A DNA stretch of 64,000 nt from Rhodanobacter denitrificans (GCA_003241385.1 QFPO01000023.1:1-64000), one strand, 5' to 3'; positions 16,029 to 28,001 are shown, counted from the first letter of the stretch. Translations and numbers: made by a program. The notes: generated by a model from the letters alone, not told the origin.

Positions 16029-17161
16029 CGGCCGGGCTCCGGCAGCGTCTCGATCAGGTGACGGCCGTGGCGCGGGCCGACCACGCCCCTGGCTTCGTCG
16101 GCGGCCAGCGCCAGATCGGCCAGCGCCATCTCGCGGACCAGGTCGTCGAACGAGGTGCGCGGCGTCCAGCCGAGCTTCTCGCGCGCGAGCGCGGCGTCGC
16201 CGAGCAGGGTGCCGACCTCGGCCGGGCGCTGGTACTGCGGATGCACGCGCACGATCACCTGGCCGGGCACCAGCGCGCAGTCGGGCGCGTGGACGCTGTC
16301 GACGATGCCCTGCTCGTCGTCGCCGCTGCCGCGAAAGACGATCTCCACGCCCATCGCGCGGGCCGCGCGCACGACGAAGTCGCGCACCGAGTGCTGCACG
16401 CCGGTCGCGATCACGTAGTCGCAGGGCTCGTCCTGCTGCAGGATCAGCCACTGCGCCTCGACGTAGTCGCGCGCATGGCCCCAGTCGCGCCGCGCGTCGA
16501 GATTGCCGAGGTGCAGCGTCTTCTGCAGGCCGTGCACGATGCGCGCGAGCGCGCGCGTGATCTTGCGCGTCACGAAGGTCTCGCCGCGGATCGGCGACTC
16601 GTGATTGAACAGGATGCCGTTGCAGCCGTAGATGCCGTAGGCCTCGCGGTAGTTGACGGTGATCCAGTACGCGTAGAGCTTGGCGACGCCGTACGGCGAG
16701 CGCGGATGGAACGGCGTGGTCTCGCGCTGCGGCGTCTCGCGAACCAGGCCGTACAGCTCGGACGTGGACGCCTGGTAGATGCGGCAGCGGTCGGTGAGGC
16801 CGAGCGTGCGCATCGCCTCGAGCAGGCGCAGCGTGCCCAGGCCGTCGGCGTTGGCGGTGTACTCGGGCTCTTCGAACGAGACCGCGACATGGCTCTGCGC
16901 GGCGAGGTTGTAGATCTCGTCGGGCTCGACCTGCTGCATGATCCGCAGCAGGCTCAGCGAGTCGGTCATGTCGCCGTAGTGCAGCGTCAGCGCCGGACCG
17001 GACTCGTCGAGCTCGTGGTAGAGGTGGTCGATGCGCTCGGTATTGAACGAGGACGCGCGACGCTTGATGCCGTGCACCTCGTAGCCCTTGGCCAGCAGCA
17101 GCTCGGCCAGGTACGCGCCATCCTGGCCGGTGACGCCGGTGATCAGGGCTCGTTTCTTCAT
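16025..17161 (-). CDS. gmd: GDP-mannose 4,6-dehydratase
   Basis: Converts GDP-mannose to GDP-4-keto-6-deoxymannose, the precursor of fucose and rhamnose-type sugars for surface polysaccharides. The extended SDR features are clear: ALITGVTGQDGAYLAE for NADP, the active-site STSELYG and YGVAKLYAYW, and DARRDWGHARDYVEA. At 378 residues it is full length, with a short extra Arg-rich C-terminus. No fcl or rmd reductase lies next to it; slyX and DUF2058 follow instead. Confidence 0.95.
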   Translation of the reverse strand: MKKRALITGVTGQDGAYLAELLLAKGYEVHGIKRRASSFNTERIDHLYHELDESGPALTLHYGDMTDSLSLLRIMQQVEPDEIYNLAAQSHVAVSFEEPEYTANADGLGTLRLLEAMRTLGLTDRCRIYQASTSELYGLVRETPQRETTPFHPRSPYGVAKLYAYWITVNYREAYGIYGCNGILFNHESPIRGETFVTRKITRALARIVHGLQKTLHLGNLDARRDWGHARDYVEAQWLILQQDEPCDYVIATGVQHSVRDFVVRAARAMGVEIVFRGSGDDEQGIVDSVHAPDCALVPGQVIVRVHPQYQRPAEVGTLLGDAALAREKLGWTPRTSFDDLVREMALADLALAADEARGVVGPRHGRHLIETLPEPGR

Positions 17162-17415
17162 CGGCTCCCACGCTGTCGGCCGGGCGCGACGGCGCGCCGC
17201 TGGGCCCCATCAGATTGGCCGGACCCGGGCGTCTCCGCCCTGCCCGCATCGCACCAGCGCGGCAGCACCGCGCCGTCCGTTCCTCCGATCGGCCGCTTCA
17301 GGCCGCCGATCCGCGAGCGATCCGTTCCTCGATCGCACCGGCGGACGGCCTGGGCGGCCCGCCGGAAAGGGGCGGTGATGGTAAACGGCGGCGGCGCCGA
17401 GGTACAGGCTTGATG

Positions 17416-17439
17416 GCGGCGCCGGACCCGGCGCCGCCG
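17416..17439 (-). terminator. GC-rich hairpin after DUF1501 gene
   Basis: GGCGGCGCCGG and CCGGCGCCGCC pair over 11 bp with a 2-base loop, five bases past the stop codon of the DUF1501 gene. No T-run is present. The rest of 17162-17444 shows no gene. Confidence 0.5.
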
Positions 17440-17444
17440 GATCC

Positions 17445-18788
17445 TCATTCGAACGAGGACGCGAAGATCGGGTCGCCCGGCAGCAGGCCGAGCGGTCCCG
17501 GGTAGGCATAGCCGGGAAACACGGTGCCGAGTTCGGTGCTGCCGAGGTGACCGGTCGCGACCTCGGCCAGCACCTGGCGGAAGTCGGTCGTCGTCATGAC
17601 GTCCTCGTTCTGGAACAGCTGGCCGTCCTGCAGGCCGCCGAACGTGCCGTAGAGCTGGCCGCCGCGCACGCGGCCGCCGAGCACCAGCATCGGATTGGCG
17701 CTGCCGTGGTCGGTGCCCCTGTTGGCGTTCTCGCGCACGCGCCGGCCGAACTCGCTGTGCACGACCACGACCATGCGGCCGGCCATGCCGGCGCCGGCGA
17801 GGTCGGTGTACAGCGCATGCAGTGTCTGCGACAGGCCGGCGACGCGGTTGGCGTACTGGTTCTGGTTGAGGTCGCCCTGGGTGCCGTCGCCCTGGTTCTC
17901 GTGCGTGTCCCAGCCGCCGTAGTCGAGCGTGGCGACCTGCAGGCCGAGGCCGCGCTTGGCGATGTTCGCGATCAGCTTGGCCTGGCTGCCGAGCGTCGCG
18001 GCCACGCCGCCGCTCGGGTAGTTGGCGCCCGGCGACGGCGTGTAGTTGGCGATGTTCAGCGTGTCGACCAGCTCCACGGTCTCGATCGCGCCGGTGCCGG
18101 CCAGATCGAGGTCGCCGCTGCCCTGGTAGAGGTAGCGCATCGTCATCATCGTCGAGAGCTTGTAGCGCGGGACGCCGTCGACGTTGCCGTTGTTCGCGTT
18201 GGGGTGGTAGCTGTTGGGATCGTCCAGCACCATCGCGTCGCGCCGGCCGAGCAGGCTCGCCGGCGCGCTACTGCCGGCGCTGAAGGCCGGAATCACCGCG
18301 CCGTCGGGCACCTGGCCGCTGCCGGCCAGATGACGCGCCAGCCAGCCGCTGCCGATCGACGAGCTGCCGGGCGTGCCGTGCTCCATGTAGTCCTGCGCGT
18401 CGAAATGAGAGCGCGTAATCTGGCCGATCGGGAAACCGGTGCCGTGCACGATCGCGAGCTTGCCCTGGCCGTACAGCTCGTGCAGACCGGTCGCGGCGAA
18501 GTTGAGGCCGAAGTTGGTCGAGCCGAGCGGCAGTGCGGCCGTCGTGCCGGTCGTGCGCAGATGGATGTTCGGCCGGCGCTGCTCGTACGGAGCACGGTCC
18601 GGGCCGGCGATCGGACAGACCAGGTTGAGTCCGTCGATGCCGCCACGCAGGTAGACGTAGACCAGGAAGCGCTCGCCGCTCCAGGCGGCGCGGGCCGGAT
18701 TGGCATGCAGGCCGAGCTTGAGTCCGCCCAGTGCGGTCAGGCACAGCGTGGAGCCCTTGAGGAACGCGCGTCGCGTCAGATTGCCCAT
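17445..18788 (-). CDS. DUF1501 domain protein, Tat-exported
   Basis: A 447-residue protein of the DUF1501 family, which belongs to the alkaline phosphatase/sulfatase-like superfamily; its substrate is unknown. The N-terminus has a twin-arginine signal (LTRRAFLKGSTLCLTALGG). Conserved family blocks are visible (VYVYLRGGIDGLNLV, WDTHENQ, VHSEFGRRVREN, GTDHGSANPMLVLGG). It ends DPIFASSFE, the tail seen on other exported proteins in this window. It lies 13 bases after the DUF1800 gene, the usual partner of DUF1501. Confidence 0.9.
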   Translation of the reverse strand: MGNLTRRAFLKGSTLCLTALGGLKLGLHANPARAAWSGERFLVYVYLRGGIDGLNLVCPIAGPDRAPYEQRRPNIHLRTTGTTAALPLGSTNFGLNFAATGLHELYGQGKLAIVHGTGFPIGQITRSHFDAQDYMEHGTPGSSSIGSGWLARHLAGSGQVPDGAVIPAFSAGSSAPASLLGRRDAMVLDDPNSYHPNANNGNVDGVPRYKLSTMMTMRYLYQGSGDLDLAGTGAIETVELVDTLNIANYTPSPGANYPSGGVAATLGSQAKLIANIAKRGLGLQVATLDYGGWDTHENQGDGTQGDLNQNQYANRVAGLSQTLHALYTDLAGAGMAGRMVVVVHSEFGRRVRENANRGTDHGSANPMLVLGGRVRGGQLYGTFGGLQDGQLFQNEDVMTTTDFRQVLAEVATGHLGSTELGTVFPGYAYPGPLGLLPGDPIFASSFE

Positions 18789-18801
18789 CGTCGTCGACTC
18801 C

Positions 18802-20610
<1,809 letters not shown>

Positions 20611-20674
20611 ATCCGCTACCCCGATGCGTCGCCCGGCGACAGATTAATCGGCCCGCAGCGGTCGAAACGTGACG

Positions 20675-20696
20675 GCCGGCGCTGATTGGCGCCGGC
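20675..20696. terminator. Hairpin between ugd and DUF1800
   Basis: GCCGGCGC pairs with GCGCCGGC around a 6-base loop, about 25 bases beyond the ugd stop codon. No T-run is visible, so terminator function is uncertain. Confidence 0.4.
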
Positions 20697-20721
20697 AAGG
20701 CGCGGTTTTCGTGACGGTTTC

Positions 20722-22062
20722 TCAGTCCGGGCGGCGTACGCTGCGGCCGCGGCCGATGCCGTAGTAGGCCAGTCCGGCCGCCTCGACGGTGGCCGGATCG
20801 AAGATGTTGCGGCCGTCGAACACGACCGGCGTCTTCAGCGTGCGCGCGATGCGCTCGAAATCCGGACTGCGGAAGGTCTTCCACTCGGTGACCACGACCA
20901 GCGCGTCGGCGCCGTCGAGCGCGGCATAGGCATCCGGGCACAGCGCCAGATCGTCGCGCTCGCCGTAGAGCCGGCGTGTCTCGGCGGCGGCCTCCGGGTC
21001 GTAGGCGCGCACGCGCGCACCGGCGGCCCACAGCTGTTCGATCAGCGTGCGGCTCGGCGCCTCGCGCATGTCGTCGGTGTTCGGCTTGAACGCCAGGCCC
21101 CAGACCGCGATCGTGCGGCCGGCCAGCTCGCCGAAATGGCGGCCGAGCAGGGCGAACAGGCGCCGCTTCTGCGCGTCGTTGACGGCCTCGACCGCGGCCA
21201 GCAGGCGCGGCTCGGCGCCGTGACTGCGCGCGGTATGCTCGAGCGCCTTGACGTCCTTCGGAAAGCACGAGCCGCCGTAGCCGGCGCCCGGATAGATGAA
21301 GTGGTAGCCGATGCGCGGGTCCGAGCCGATGCCCAGACGCACCTGCTCGACGTCGGCGCCGACCTGCTCGGCGATCGCGGCGATCTCGTTCATGAAGCTG
21401 ATCTTGGTCGCCAGCATCGCGTTGGCGGCGTACTTGGTCAGCTCGGCCGAGCGCACGTCCATGACGACGATGCGGTCGTGATTGCGATTGAACGGCGCGT
21501 ACAGCATGCGCAGGCGCGCGACCGCGGCCGCACTGTCGGAGCCGACGATGATGCGGTCGGGCCGCATGCAGTCCTTGACCGCATCGCCTTCCTTGAGGAA
21601 TTCGGGATTGGAGACGACGTCGAACGCGATCGATACGCCGCGCCCGGCCAGCGCCGCGGCGATCGTCGCGCGGACGCGGTCGGCGGTGCCGACCGGCACG
21701 GTCGACTTGTTGACGACGACGACCGGCTCGGCGAGCTCGGCGCCGATCGTGCGCGCGACCGCCAGCACGTGCGAGAGATCGGCGCTGCCGTCCTCGTCGG
21801 GCGGCGTGCCGACCGCGATGAAGATCAGCTGCGCGCCGGCGACGCCGGCGGCCGCGGACGTCGTGAAACGCAGCCGGCCGGCGGCGTGGTTGTCGCGGAC
21901 CAGCACATCCAGGCCCGGCTCGAAGATCGGCACCTCGCCGGCCTCGAGCCGCGCGACCTTGGCCGCGTCGACGTCGACGCAGGTCACCTCGTTGCCGACC
22001 TCGGCCAGGCAGGCGCCGGTGACCAGACCCACGTAACCGGTGCCGAAAATCGTGACGCGCAT
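20722..22062 (-). CDS. ugd: UDP-glucose 6-dehydrogenase
   Basis: Oxidises UDP-glucose twice with NAD to UDP-glucuronate, used for exopolysaccharide or lipid A modification. The 446 residues contain the Rossmann motif GTGYVGLVTGACLAE, the segments VGTPPDEDG and NPEFLKEGDAV, and the catalytic cysteine in YGGSCFPKDV, followed by the C-terminal UDP-binding domain (AFKPNTDDMREAPS). All key residues are present. It lies upstream of the DUF1800/DUF1501 pair but is probably a separate unit. Confidence 0.95.
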   Translation of the reverse strand: MRVTIFGTGYVGLVTGACLAEVGNEVTCVDVDAAKVARLEAGEVPIFEPGLDVLVRDNHAAGRLRFTTSAAAGVAGAQLIFIAVGTPPDEDGSADLSHVLAVARTIGAELAEPVVVVNKSTVPVGTADRVRATIAAALAGRGVSIAFDVVSNPEFLKEGDAVKDCMRPDRIIVGSDSAAAVARLRMLYAPFNRNHDRIVVMDVRSAELTKYAANAMLATKISFMNEIAAIAEQVGADVEQVRLGIGSDPRIGYHFIYPGAGYGGSCFPKDVKALEHTARSHGAEPRLLAAVEAVNDAQKRRLFALLGRHFGELAGRTIAVWGLAFKPNTDDMREAPSRTLIEQLWAAGARVRAYDPEAAAETRRLYGERDDLALCPDAYAALDGADALVVVTEWKTFRSPDFERIARTLKTPVVFDGRNIFDPATVEAAGLAYYGIGRGRSVRRPD

Positions 22063-22172
22063 GCCCTACTCCCGTTTCGATGACGGCCGCCACCGCATCG
22101 TGCGGGAGCGGAAACGACGAGGGCGCGCCGGTTCTCGGCACGCCCTCGGCGCGGATACCACTGGTGCGGTTC

Positions 22173-22898
22173 TTACTTCTTGGCCGGTTCGGCCGCTGCG
22201 TTCTCGATCGAGATCAGCTTGACGTCGAAGATCAGCGTCGCGTTCGGGCCGATGTTCGGCGGCGCGTTCTCGCCGTAGGCGAGGTCGGCCGGGATGAACA
22301 GCTTGTACTCGGCGCCCTCGCCCATCAGCTGCAGGCCCTCGGTCCAGCCCTTGATCACGCCGTTGAGCGGGAACGTGGCCGGGGTGCCGCGGTCGATCGA
22401 GCTGTCGAACTTGGTGCCGTCGATCTTGGTGCCGGTGTAGTCGACCTTGACCGTGTCGGTCGCCTTCGGCTTCTTGGCGCTGCCTTCCTTGACGACCTGG
22501 TACTGCAGGCCGCTGGCGGTGGTCTTCACGCCCGGCTTGGACTTGTTGGCGGCGAGGAAGGCCTCACCCTCGGACTTGTTCTTCTCGGCGGCGGCCTTCT
22601 GCTCGGCCAGATGCTTGGTCTGCAGCTTCTGCTGGAACTCCTGGCCGACCTTGTTGGCCTCCTCGTCGGTCAGCAGCGTCTTGCCGCCGCCGACCGAGTC
22701 CTGCATCGCCTTGTAGACGGTGGCGAGGTCGATGTCGTCCTTGATCTGGCCGAGGCTGCGGCCGATCTGCATGCCGACCATGTAGCTGACCTTGTCCTTC
22801 TCGGTCTTGAGCGAGGCATCGGCGGCGAACGCGGCGCCTGCGCCGAACGCCGACAGGACGGCCACGGCGAGCAGGGACTTGCGGGTGAAACGGGTCAT
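22173..22898 (-). CDS. FKBP-type peptidyl-prolyl isomerase, periplasmic
   Basis: A Mip/FkpA-like prolyl isomerase and chaperone of the periplasm, 241 residues. A signal peptide (residues 1-25, ending AFAAD) precedes an N-terminal helical dimerisation domain (YMVGMQIGRSL to about residue 125) and a C-terminal FKBP domain (VKVDYTGTKIDGTKFDSS, GWTEGLQLMGEGAEYKLFIP, GPNATLIFDVKLISI). A Lys/Ala-rich tail ends the protein. The ATG at 22898 directly begins the signal; earlier in-frame starts are rejected. It diverges from the ABC-F gene. Confidence 0.93.
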   Translation of the reverse strand: MTRFTRKSLLAVAVLSAFGAGAAFAADASLKTEKDKVSYMVGMQIGRSLGQIKDDIDLATVYKAMQDSVGGGKTLLTDEEANKVGQEFQQKLQTKHLAEQKAAAEKNKSEGEAFLAANKSKPGVKTTASGLQYQVVKEGSAKKPKATDTVKVDYTGTKIDGTKFDSSIDRGTPATFPLNGVIKGWTEGLQLMGEGAEYKLFIPADLAYGENAPPNIGPNATLIFDVKLISIENAAAEPAKK

Positions 22899-23040
22899 CG
22901 AATGCTCCTGGAATAAGGGGGGTAATGGCCGGCCTTCGAGTACTCGCGGACACCGAGAAGACCGCAACGGCCGCTGCGCCGGGCCGCGTATTGTCCCTGT
23001 GGTCGGGTTTCTTGGCAAACCGCCGGTTAAACTGCCGGCC

Positions 23041-24927
23041 ATGTTGCGCTTTGACCACCTGAACCTGCGCCGGGGTTCCCGGCTGCTGCTGAACGATTCG
23101 ACCTTTTTCATCCATGCCGGCTGGCGCGTCGGCCTGACCGGCCGCAACGGCACCGGCAAGTCGAGCCTGCTCGCGCTGATCGGCGGCGAGCTGGCGCCCG
23201 ATGCCGGCGATTTCTCGCGTCCGCGCGAGTGGACGCTGGCCCACGTGCGCCAGGAGACGCCGGCGCTGGCGCGCAGCGCGCTGGACTACGCGCTGGACGG
23301 CGATGCGGAGTTCCGCCGCCTCGAAGCCGAGCTCGCCGCGGCCGAGGCCGCGCACGACGCCCTCGCGCAAGGGCGCCTGCACGAACGCATGCAGGCGATC
23401 GGCGGCTACGCGGCCAGGGCGCGCGCGGCCGAACTGCTGGCCGGCCTCGGCTTCGTGCCCGGCGACGAGACGCGGCCGGTCTCGGCGTTCTCGGGCGGCT
23501 GGCGGATGCGGCTGAACCTGGCCCAGGCGCTGATGTGCCGTTCGGACCTGCTGCTGCTCGACGAGCCGACCAACCATCTGGATCTGGACGCCGTGCTCTG
23601 GCTCGAGGACTGGCTGCGCCGCTATCCGGGCACGCTGATCGTGGTCTCGCACGACCGCGAATTCCTCGATGCGGTGGTGACCCACGTGCTGCATCTGGCC
23701 GACGGCACGGCCGAGATCTTCAGCGGCGACGTCAGCCATTTCGAGCGCAAGCGCGCCGAGCGGCTGATCCAGCAGCAGGCGCTGGCCGAACGCCAGCAGC
23801 GCCAGCGCGCGCACATGCAAACGTTCGTCGACCGCTTCAAGGCCAAGGCGTCCAAGGCGCGCCAGGCGCAGAGCCGGCTCAAGGCGCTCGAACGGATGGC
23901 CCTGGTCGCGCCGGTACGCGTGGAGTCCGGCATCACGTTCTCGTTCGCCGAGCCGGCCGCCCTGCCGGCACCGCTGCTGGTGCTCGACCAGGCCGCGGTC
24001 GGCTACGGCGAGCGGCGCATCGTCGAGCAGATCGGCTGGACGCTGCGCGCCGGCGACCGGATCGGCCTGCTCGGCGCCAACGGCGCCGGCAAGTCGACCC
24101 TGGTCAAGCTGATCGCCGGCACGCTGGCGCCGCTGGCCGGCGAACGGCGCGAGGGCAAGGGCCTGGTCGTCGGCTACTTCGCGCAGCACCAGCTCGAACA
24201 GCTCGATCCGCAGGCGACGCCGGTCGCGCATCTGCTGCGGCTGCAGGCCGATCTCGGCGAGCAGGCCGCGCGCGATTTCCTCGGCGGCTTCGGTTTCTCC
24301 GGCGAGCGCGCACTGTCGGAGGTCGGCGGCTTCTCGGGTGGCGAGAAGGCACGCCTGGCGCTGGCGCTGGTCGTGTTCCGCAAGCCGAACCTGCTGCTGC
24401 TCGACGAGCCGACCAACCATCTGGATGCCGACACGCGCGAGGCGCTGGCCGAGGCGCTGCAGGATTTCGCCGGCGCGATCGTGCTGGTCGCGCACGATCG
24501 TGCGCTGCTGCGTGCCACCTGCGACGAGTACCGGCTGGTCCGCGACGGCCGCGCCGGCGTGTTCGACGGCGACCTCGACGACTACGCGGCCCTGGTGCTG
24601 CGCAAGACGCCGCCGCCGGGCAGCGAGGCGGCCGCGGCCGGTGCCTCGCGCCGTGACGACCGCCGCGAGCGCGCCGAGCAGCGCGCACGGCTGGCGCCGC
24701 TGCGCCGCGAGGCCGAGCGCATCGAGAAGCGGCTGGCCGCGCTCGAACGCGAGCGCGCCGAGGTCGAGACCGCCCTGGCCGATCCGGCGCTGTACGACGG
24801 CGCCCAGACCGGCCGCATCGCCGAGCTGACCGCGCGGCGCGGCCGTATCGGCAGCGAGATCACGACGCTCGAGGACGCCTGGCTGGCCGGCCAGGCCGCG
24901 CTCGAGGAGGCGGCGGCCGGCGCCTGA
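23041..24927 (+). CDS. yheS: ABC-F ATPase, YheS-like
   Basis: A soluble ABC-F protein with two ATPase domains, acting on ribosomes rather than in transport. It matches E. coli YheS throughout: Walker A motifs GRNGTGKSS (about residue 36) and GANGAGKST (about 344), signatures FSGGWRMRL and FSGGEKARL, and Walker B LLLLDEPTNHLD twice. The interdomain linker (RAHMQTFVDRFKAKASKARQ) and the C-terminal coiled coil (about residues 540-620) are present. Start at 23041 (MLRFDHLNLRRG) fits YheS. ABC-F members rescue or protect ribosomes; the exact role of YheS is less certain. Confidence 0.92.
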   Translation: MLRFDHLNLRRGSRLLLNDSTFFIHAGWRVGLTGRNGTGKSSLLALIGGELAPDAGDFSRPREWTLAHVRQETPALARSALDYALDGDAEFRRLEAELAAAEAAHDALAQGRLHERMQAIGGYAARARAAELLAGLGFVPGDETRPVSAFSGGWRMRLNLAQALMCRSDLLLLDEPTNHLDLDAVLWLEDWLRRYPGTLIVVSHDREFLDAVVTHVLHLADGTAEIFSGDVSHFERKRAERLIQQQALAERQQRQRAHMQTFVDRFKAKASKARQAQSRLKALERMALVAPVRVESGITFSFAEPAALPAPLLVLDQAAVGYGERRIVEQIGWTLRAGDRIGLLGANGAGKSTLVKLIAGTLAPLAGERREGKGLVVGYFAQHQLEQLDPQATPVAHLLRLQADLGEQAARDFLGGFGFSGERALSEVGGFSGGEKARLALALVVFRKPNLLLLDEPTNHLDADTREALAEALQDFAGAIVLVAHDRALLRATCDEYRLVRDGRAGVFDGDLDDYAALVLRKTPPPGSEAAAAGASRRDDRRERAEQRARLAPLRREAERIEKRLAALERERAEVETALADPALYDGAQTGRIAELTARRGRIGSEITTLEDAWLAGQAALEEAAAGA

Positions 24928-25138
24928 GCGGCCGTCACGCGGTCTCGCACCGAGCGGCGGCACGGCGTCCGGAGGTCCCGGTCGGCGCTGCGATCGCGGC
25001 CGTCAGGGCGATCCGTCCCCAAGGGCCGGATGCACCGCCTGCATCGCGGTCGTTCGCACACCGGATCCGCCCGGCGATGTCCTGCGCGTGCGCGCTTCTG
25101 CGCTTGGCAAGCGGTCGATCCCCTGCGGAGATGCCGCC

Positions 25139-26638
25139 ATGCCTCATCGTTCACGCCTGCTGTTCGCCGCTGCCCTGCTCGCCGCCGCCGCGGCGGACGC
25201 CGCCACGTTCTCGGTCACCAACACGGCCAACGGCGGCACCGGCTCGCTGCGTCAGGCGATCCTCGACGCCAATGCGGCGGCCGGCGCCGACACGATCGAG
25301 TTCTCGATTCCAGGCGCGGGACCGCACACCATCTCGATCACGACCAGCCTGCCCGGCCTCACCGGGCCGGTCACGATCGACGGCTACACGCAGGCCGGCG
25401 CGACGCCCAATACGCTGAGCATCGGCACCAATGCGCAGATCCGCATCGAGATCCGCGGTCCGGGCGACTTCAGCGCGAGCGGTCTGACCCTGCTGGTCGG
25501 CGCCGTCGACAGCACGATCCGCGGCCTGTCGATCAACCGTTTCGGCGGCAGCCAGATCAACCTGCTCGCCGACCGCGCGACGGTCATCGGCAACTTCATC
25601 GGCACCGGCCCGGACGGCACCACGGTCTACCCGAGTGCACCCGGCACGCGTCTGGGCCTCAGCGTGATCGGCGACTTCGCGCAGATCGGCGGCACCGCGC
25701 GCGCGCAGCGCAACCTGGTCTCCGGCAACAGCCACTCCGGCATCTACGTCGGCGGCAGCCATGCCCGCGTGCAAGGCAATCTGGTCGGCACCGACCGTAC
25801 CGGCGCGTCCGCGCGCGGCAACAGCTGCGGCATTTCGATCGGCACCACCGGCACCGGCGCCGAGGCGACCGTCGACACGCTGGTCGGCGGCGACGATGTC
25901 CCGGGCACCACACCCGGCAACGTCGTCTCCGGCAATACGCGCTGCGGCATCGAGATCGTCTCCGGTGCCGACCATTACCTGAAACGGAACCTGATCGGCC
26001 TGGCCGCGTTTCCGCTGGCGACCGTGCCCAACGGCGGCCCCGGCATCGCGGTGCGCGGCGGCGATCGCATCCTGATCGGCAGCGGCTTTCCGGGCGAGGT
26101 CAACAACGGCATCGCCGGCAATGCCGGCCCGGGCGTCCTCGTGACCGGTCCCGGCGACGCCAGCGCGCCGCAGCGCGTGTCGATCTTCGGCAATGCGATC
26201 TTCGGCAATGCGGGCCTGGCGATCGACCTGGCCGTCGCCGGCGTCGAAGGCCCCACGCCGAACGATCCGCTCGACGCCGACGAGGGCCCCAACGGCCTGC
26301 AGAACGCACCGGTGCTGACCGGCGTGACCAGCGAGGGACGCATCCGCGGGCAGCTCGGCGCGAAGCCGGACACGACCTACTACATCGACTTCTACACGAC
26401 GACCGCCTGCGGACCGGATGCGCCCCCGGGCGGCTCGAGCTATCTGACCTACGCCACCGTCCTGACCGGCGCGGACGGCACCGCGATCTTCGAAGGTCCG
26501 GTCCCGAGTCTGCCGGACGGAACGTTCGCGACCGCGACCGCGACCCTGCAAATGAGCGTCGGCAGCGGTCCGACCTCCGAGTTTTCGCCGTGCCTGCGCC
26601 TGGGCGATCGCCTGTTCGAGGACGACTTCGAGCCCTGA
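25139..26638 (+). CDS. Exported right-handed beta-helix protein
   Basis: A 499-residue secreted protein of unknown function. A signal peptide ends near ADAATF. The next segment (FSVTNTANGGTGSLRQAIL) is the common start of CSLREA/choice-of-anchor beta-helix proteins. The middle has repeated turns such as NLVSGNSHSGIYVGG, NLVGTDRTG and NAIFGNAGLAIDL, typical of a parallel beta-helix. It ends GDRLFEDDFEP, a variant of the C-terminal tail seen on other exported proteins in this window. GGAG lies just upstream of the ATG. Confidence 0.8.
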   Translation: MPHRSRLLFAAALLAAAAADAATFSVTNTANGGTGSLRQAILDANAAAGADTIEFSIPGAGPHTISITTSLPGLTGPVTIDGYTQAGATPNTLSIGTNAQIRIEIRGPGDFSASGLTLLVGAVDSTIRGLSINRFGGSQINLLADRATVIGNFIGTGPDGTTVYPSAPGTRLGLSVIGDFAQIGGTARAQRNLVSGNSHSGIYVGGSHARVQGNLVGTDRTGASARGNSCGISIGTTGTGAEATVDTLVGGDDVPGTTPGNVVSGNTRCGIEIVSGADHYLKRNLIGLAAFPLATVPNGGPGIAVRGGDRILIGSGFPGEVNNGIAGNAGPGVLVTGPGDASAPQRVSIFGNAIFGNAGLAIDLAVAGVEGPTPNDPLDADEGPNGLQNAPVLTGVTSEGRIRGQLGAKPDTTYYIDFYTTTACGPDAPPGGSSYLTYATVLTGADGTAIFEGPVPSLPDGTFATATATLQMSVGSGPTSEFSPCLRLGDRLFEDDFEP

Positions 26639-26679
26639 TCGCGCACAATGGCGGCCACCGATCCCGAGCGGAGGCCCCC

Positions 26680-27915
26680 ATGGTCCGATTGCCGTCCCTG
26701 CTGCCGCGCGTGCTGGGCCTCGCGACGGCTGTCGCGCTGAACGCGGCGTCGGCGGCCGCCATAACGGGCGCTGCCGGCGAACCGGCCCGCATGGCGGCGC
26801 AGACGAAGCCGGCCCGAGTCGCTCCGGTGACGTCCGGTAGCACGGCACGTGTCGTGGCCGACGGCGAACGCGGCGGCGCCGCGACGGCGCGCGGCCAACC
26901 GGCCAAGGCCGGGACCGCGGCGGCCGAGCCCGACCCGGCCGCGCTCGCGCCGGGCCAGTTCCTGTGGCATCCGGAGATCGCGCCGGCCGGCCCGCTGGTC
27001 CTGGTGGTCAGCCTCGACGAGCAGCGCGCCTACGCGTACCGCAACGGCATCGCGATCGGCGTGTCGACGATCAGCTCCGGCAAGCCCGGCAAGGACACGC
27101 CGACCGGCGTGTTCACGATCCTGCAGAAGAGCAAGGATCACCGCTCCAACCTCTACAACTCCGCACCGATGCCGTACATGCAGCGGCTGACCTGGGACGG
27201 CATCGCGCTGCACGGCGGCAGCCTGCCCGGCTATCCGGCCTCGCACGGCTGCGTGCGCCTGCCCAAGGCGTTCGCCGAGAAGCTCTTCGCGGTCACGCAG
27301 CGCGGCGACACCGTGGTCGTCGCCGACGGCAAGGCCTCGGCGGCCACCGTGGTGCATCCGGCGATGCTCGCGCCGGTCGCGGTCGGCGGCGCGCCGACCG
27401 GCCCCGCCCAGGCGGCCCTCGGCGATGAAGCTGCCGAGAACGCGACCGGTGCCGAGTGGGCCTGGGACGATGCGTCCGCGCCGGACGGTCCGCTCAGCGT
27501 GCTGGTCAGCCTGCGCGAGCGCCGCGTGTTCGTGCTGCGCAACGGCGTCGGCATCGGCGAGGCCCGGCTCGGCGCCGATCCGGACCTCGCACTACGCGGC
27601 TCGGTGCTGCTGGTCATGGGCGACCGCACCGAGGACGCACCGAGCGTGCTCGACCCGGAGCGGCCGCGTCATCAGTGGACGATCTATCCGATCCTCGGCG
27701 ACGACACGGCCTCGATCGCGCTGCTGCAGCTGCGCCTGCAGCAGGCACGTCCGCTCGCGCTGCCGCCGCCGTTCGCGCGGCGTCTGTACGCCGCGCTGTC
27801 GCCGGGCGCGACCGTGCTGCTGACCGATCTGCCGGCGGTGCGCGCGACGCCGACCGGCCAGGCGCTGCAGCCGGTGCTCGAGTCCGATCCGCCGTCACCT
27901 GCGCCGGCACCCTGA
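26680..27915 (+). CDS. L,D-transpeptidase with degenerate second YkuD domain
   Basis: A 411-residue exported L,D-transpeptidase that should cross-link or anchor proteins to peptidoglycan. After a signal peptide and an Ala-rich stretch, a YkuD domain (about residues 100-220) shows LVVSLDEQRAYAYRNG and the catalytic site HGGSLPGYPASHGCVRLP, with Cys191. A second copy (about residues 268-340) repeats the beginning (VLVSLRERRVFVLRNGVGIG) but has no SHGC motif, so it is likely inactive. It is followed at once by another L,D-transpeptidase gene. Confidence 0.85.
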   Translation: MVRLPSLLPRVLGLATAVALNAASAAAITGAAGEPARMAAQTKPARVAPVTSGSTARVVADGERGGAATARGQPAKAGTAAAEPDPAALAPGQFLWHPEIAPAGPLVLVVSLDEQRAYAYRNGIAIGVSTISSGKPGKDTPTGVFTILQKSKDHRSNLYNSAPMPYMQRLTWDGIALHGGSLPGYPASHGCVRLPKAFAEKLFAVTQRGDTVVVADGKASAATVVHPAMLAPVAVGGAPTGPAQAALGDEAAENATGAEWAWDDASAPDGPLSVLVSLRERRVFVLRNGVGIGEARLGADPDLALRGSVLLVMGDRTEDAPSVLDPERPRHQWTIYPILGDDTASIALLQLRLQQARPLALPPPFARRLYAALSPGATVLLTDLPAVRATPTGQALQPVLESDPPSPAPAP

Positions 27916-28001
27916 ACCGCACTCCAGCTGGACTTCGCGGCGGCGATGTGGATAGATCGGCGCCTCGTTCCGCTGCGAGCCGCCGACCCGGCGGCGTGTC
28001 G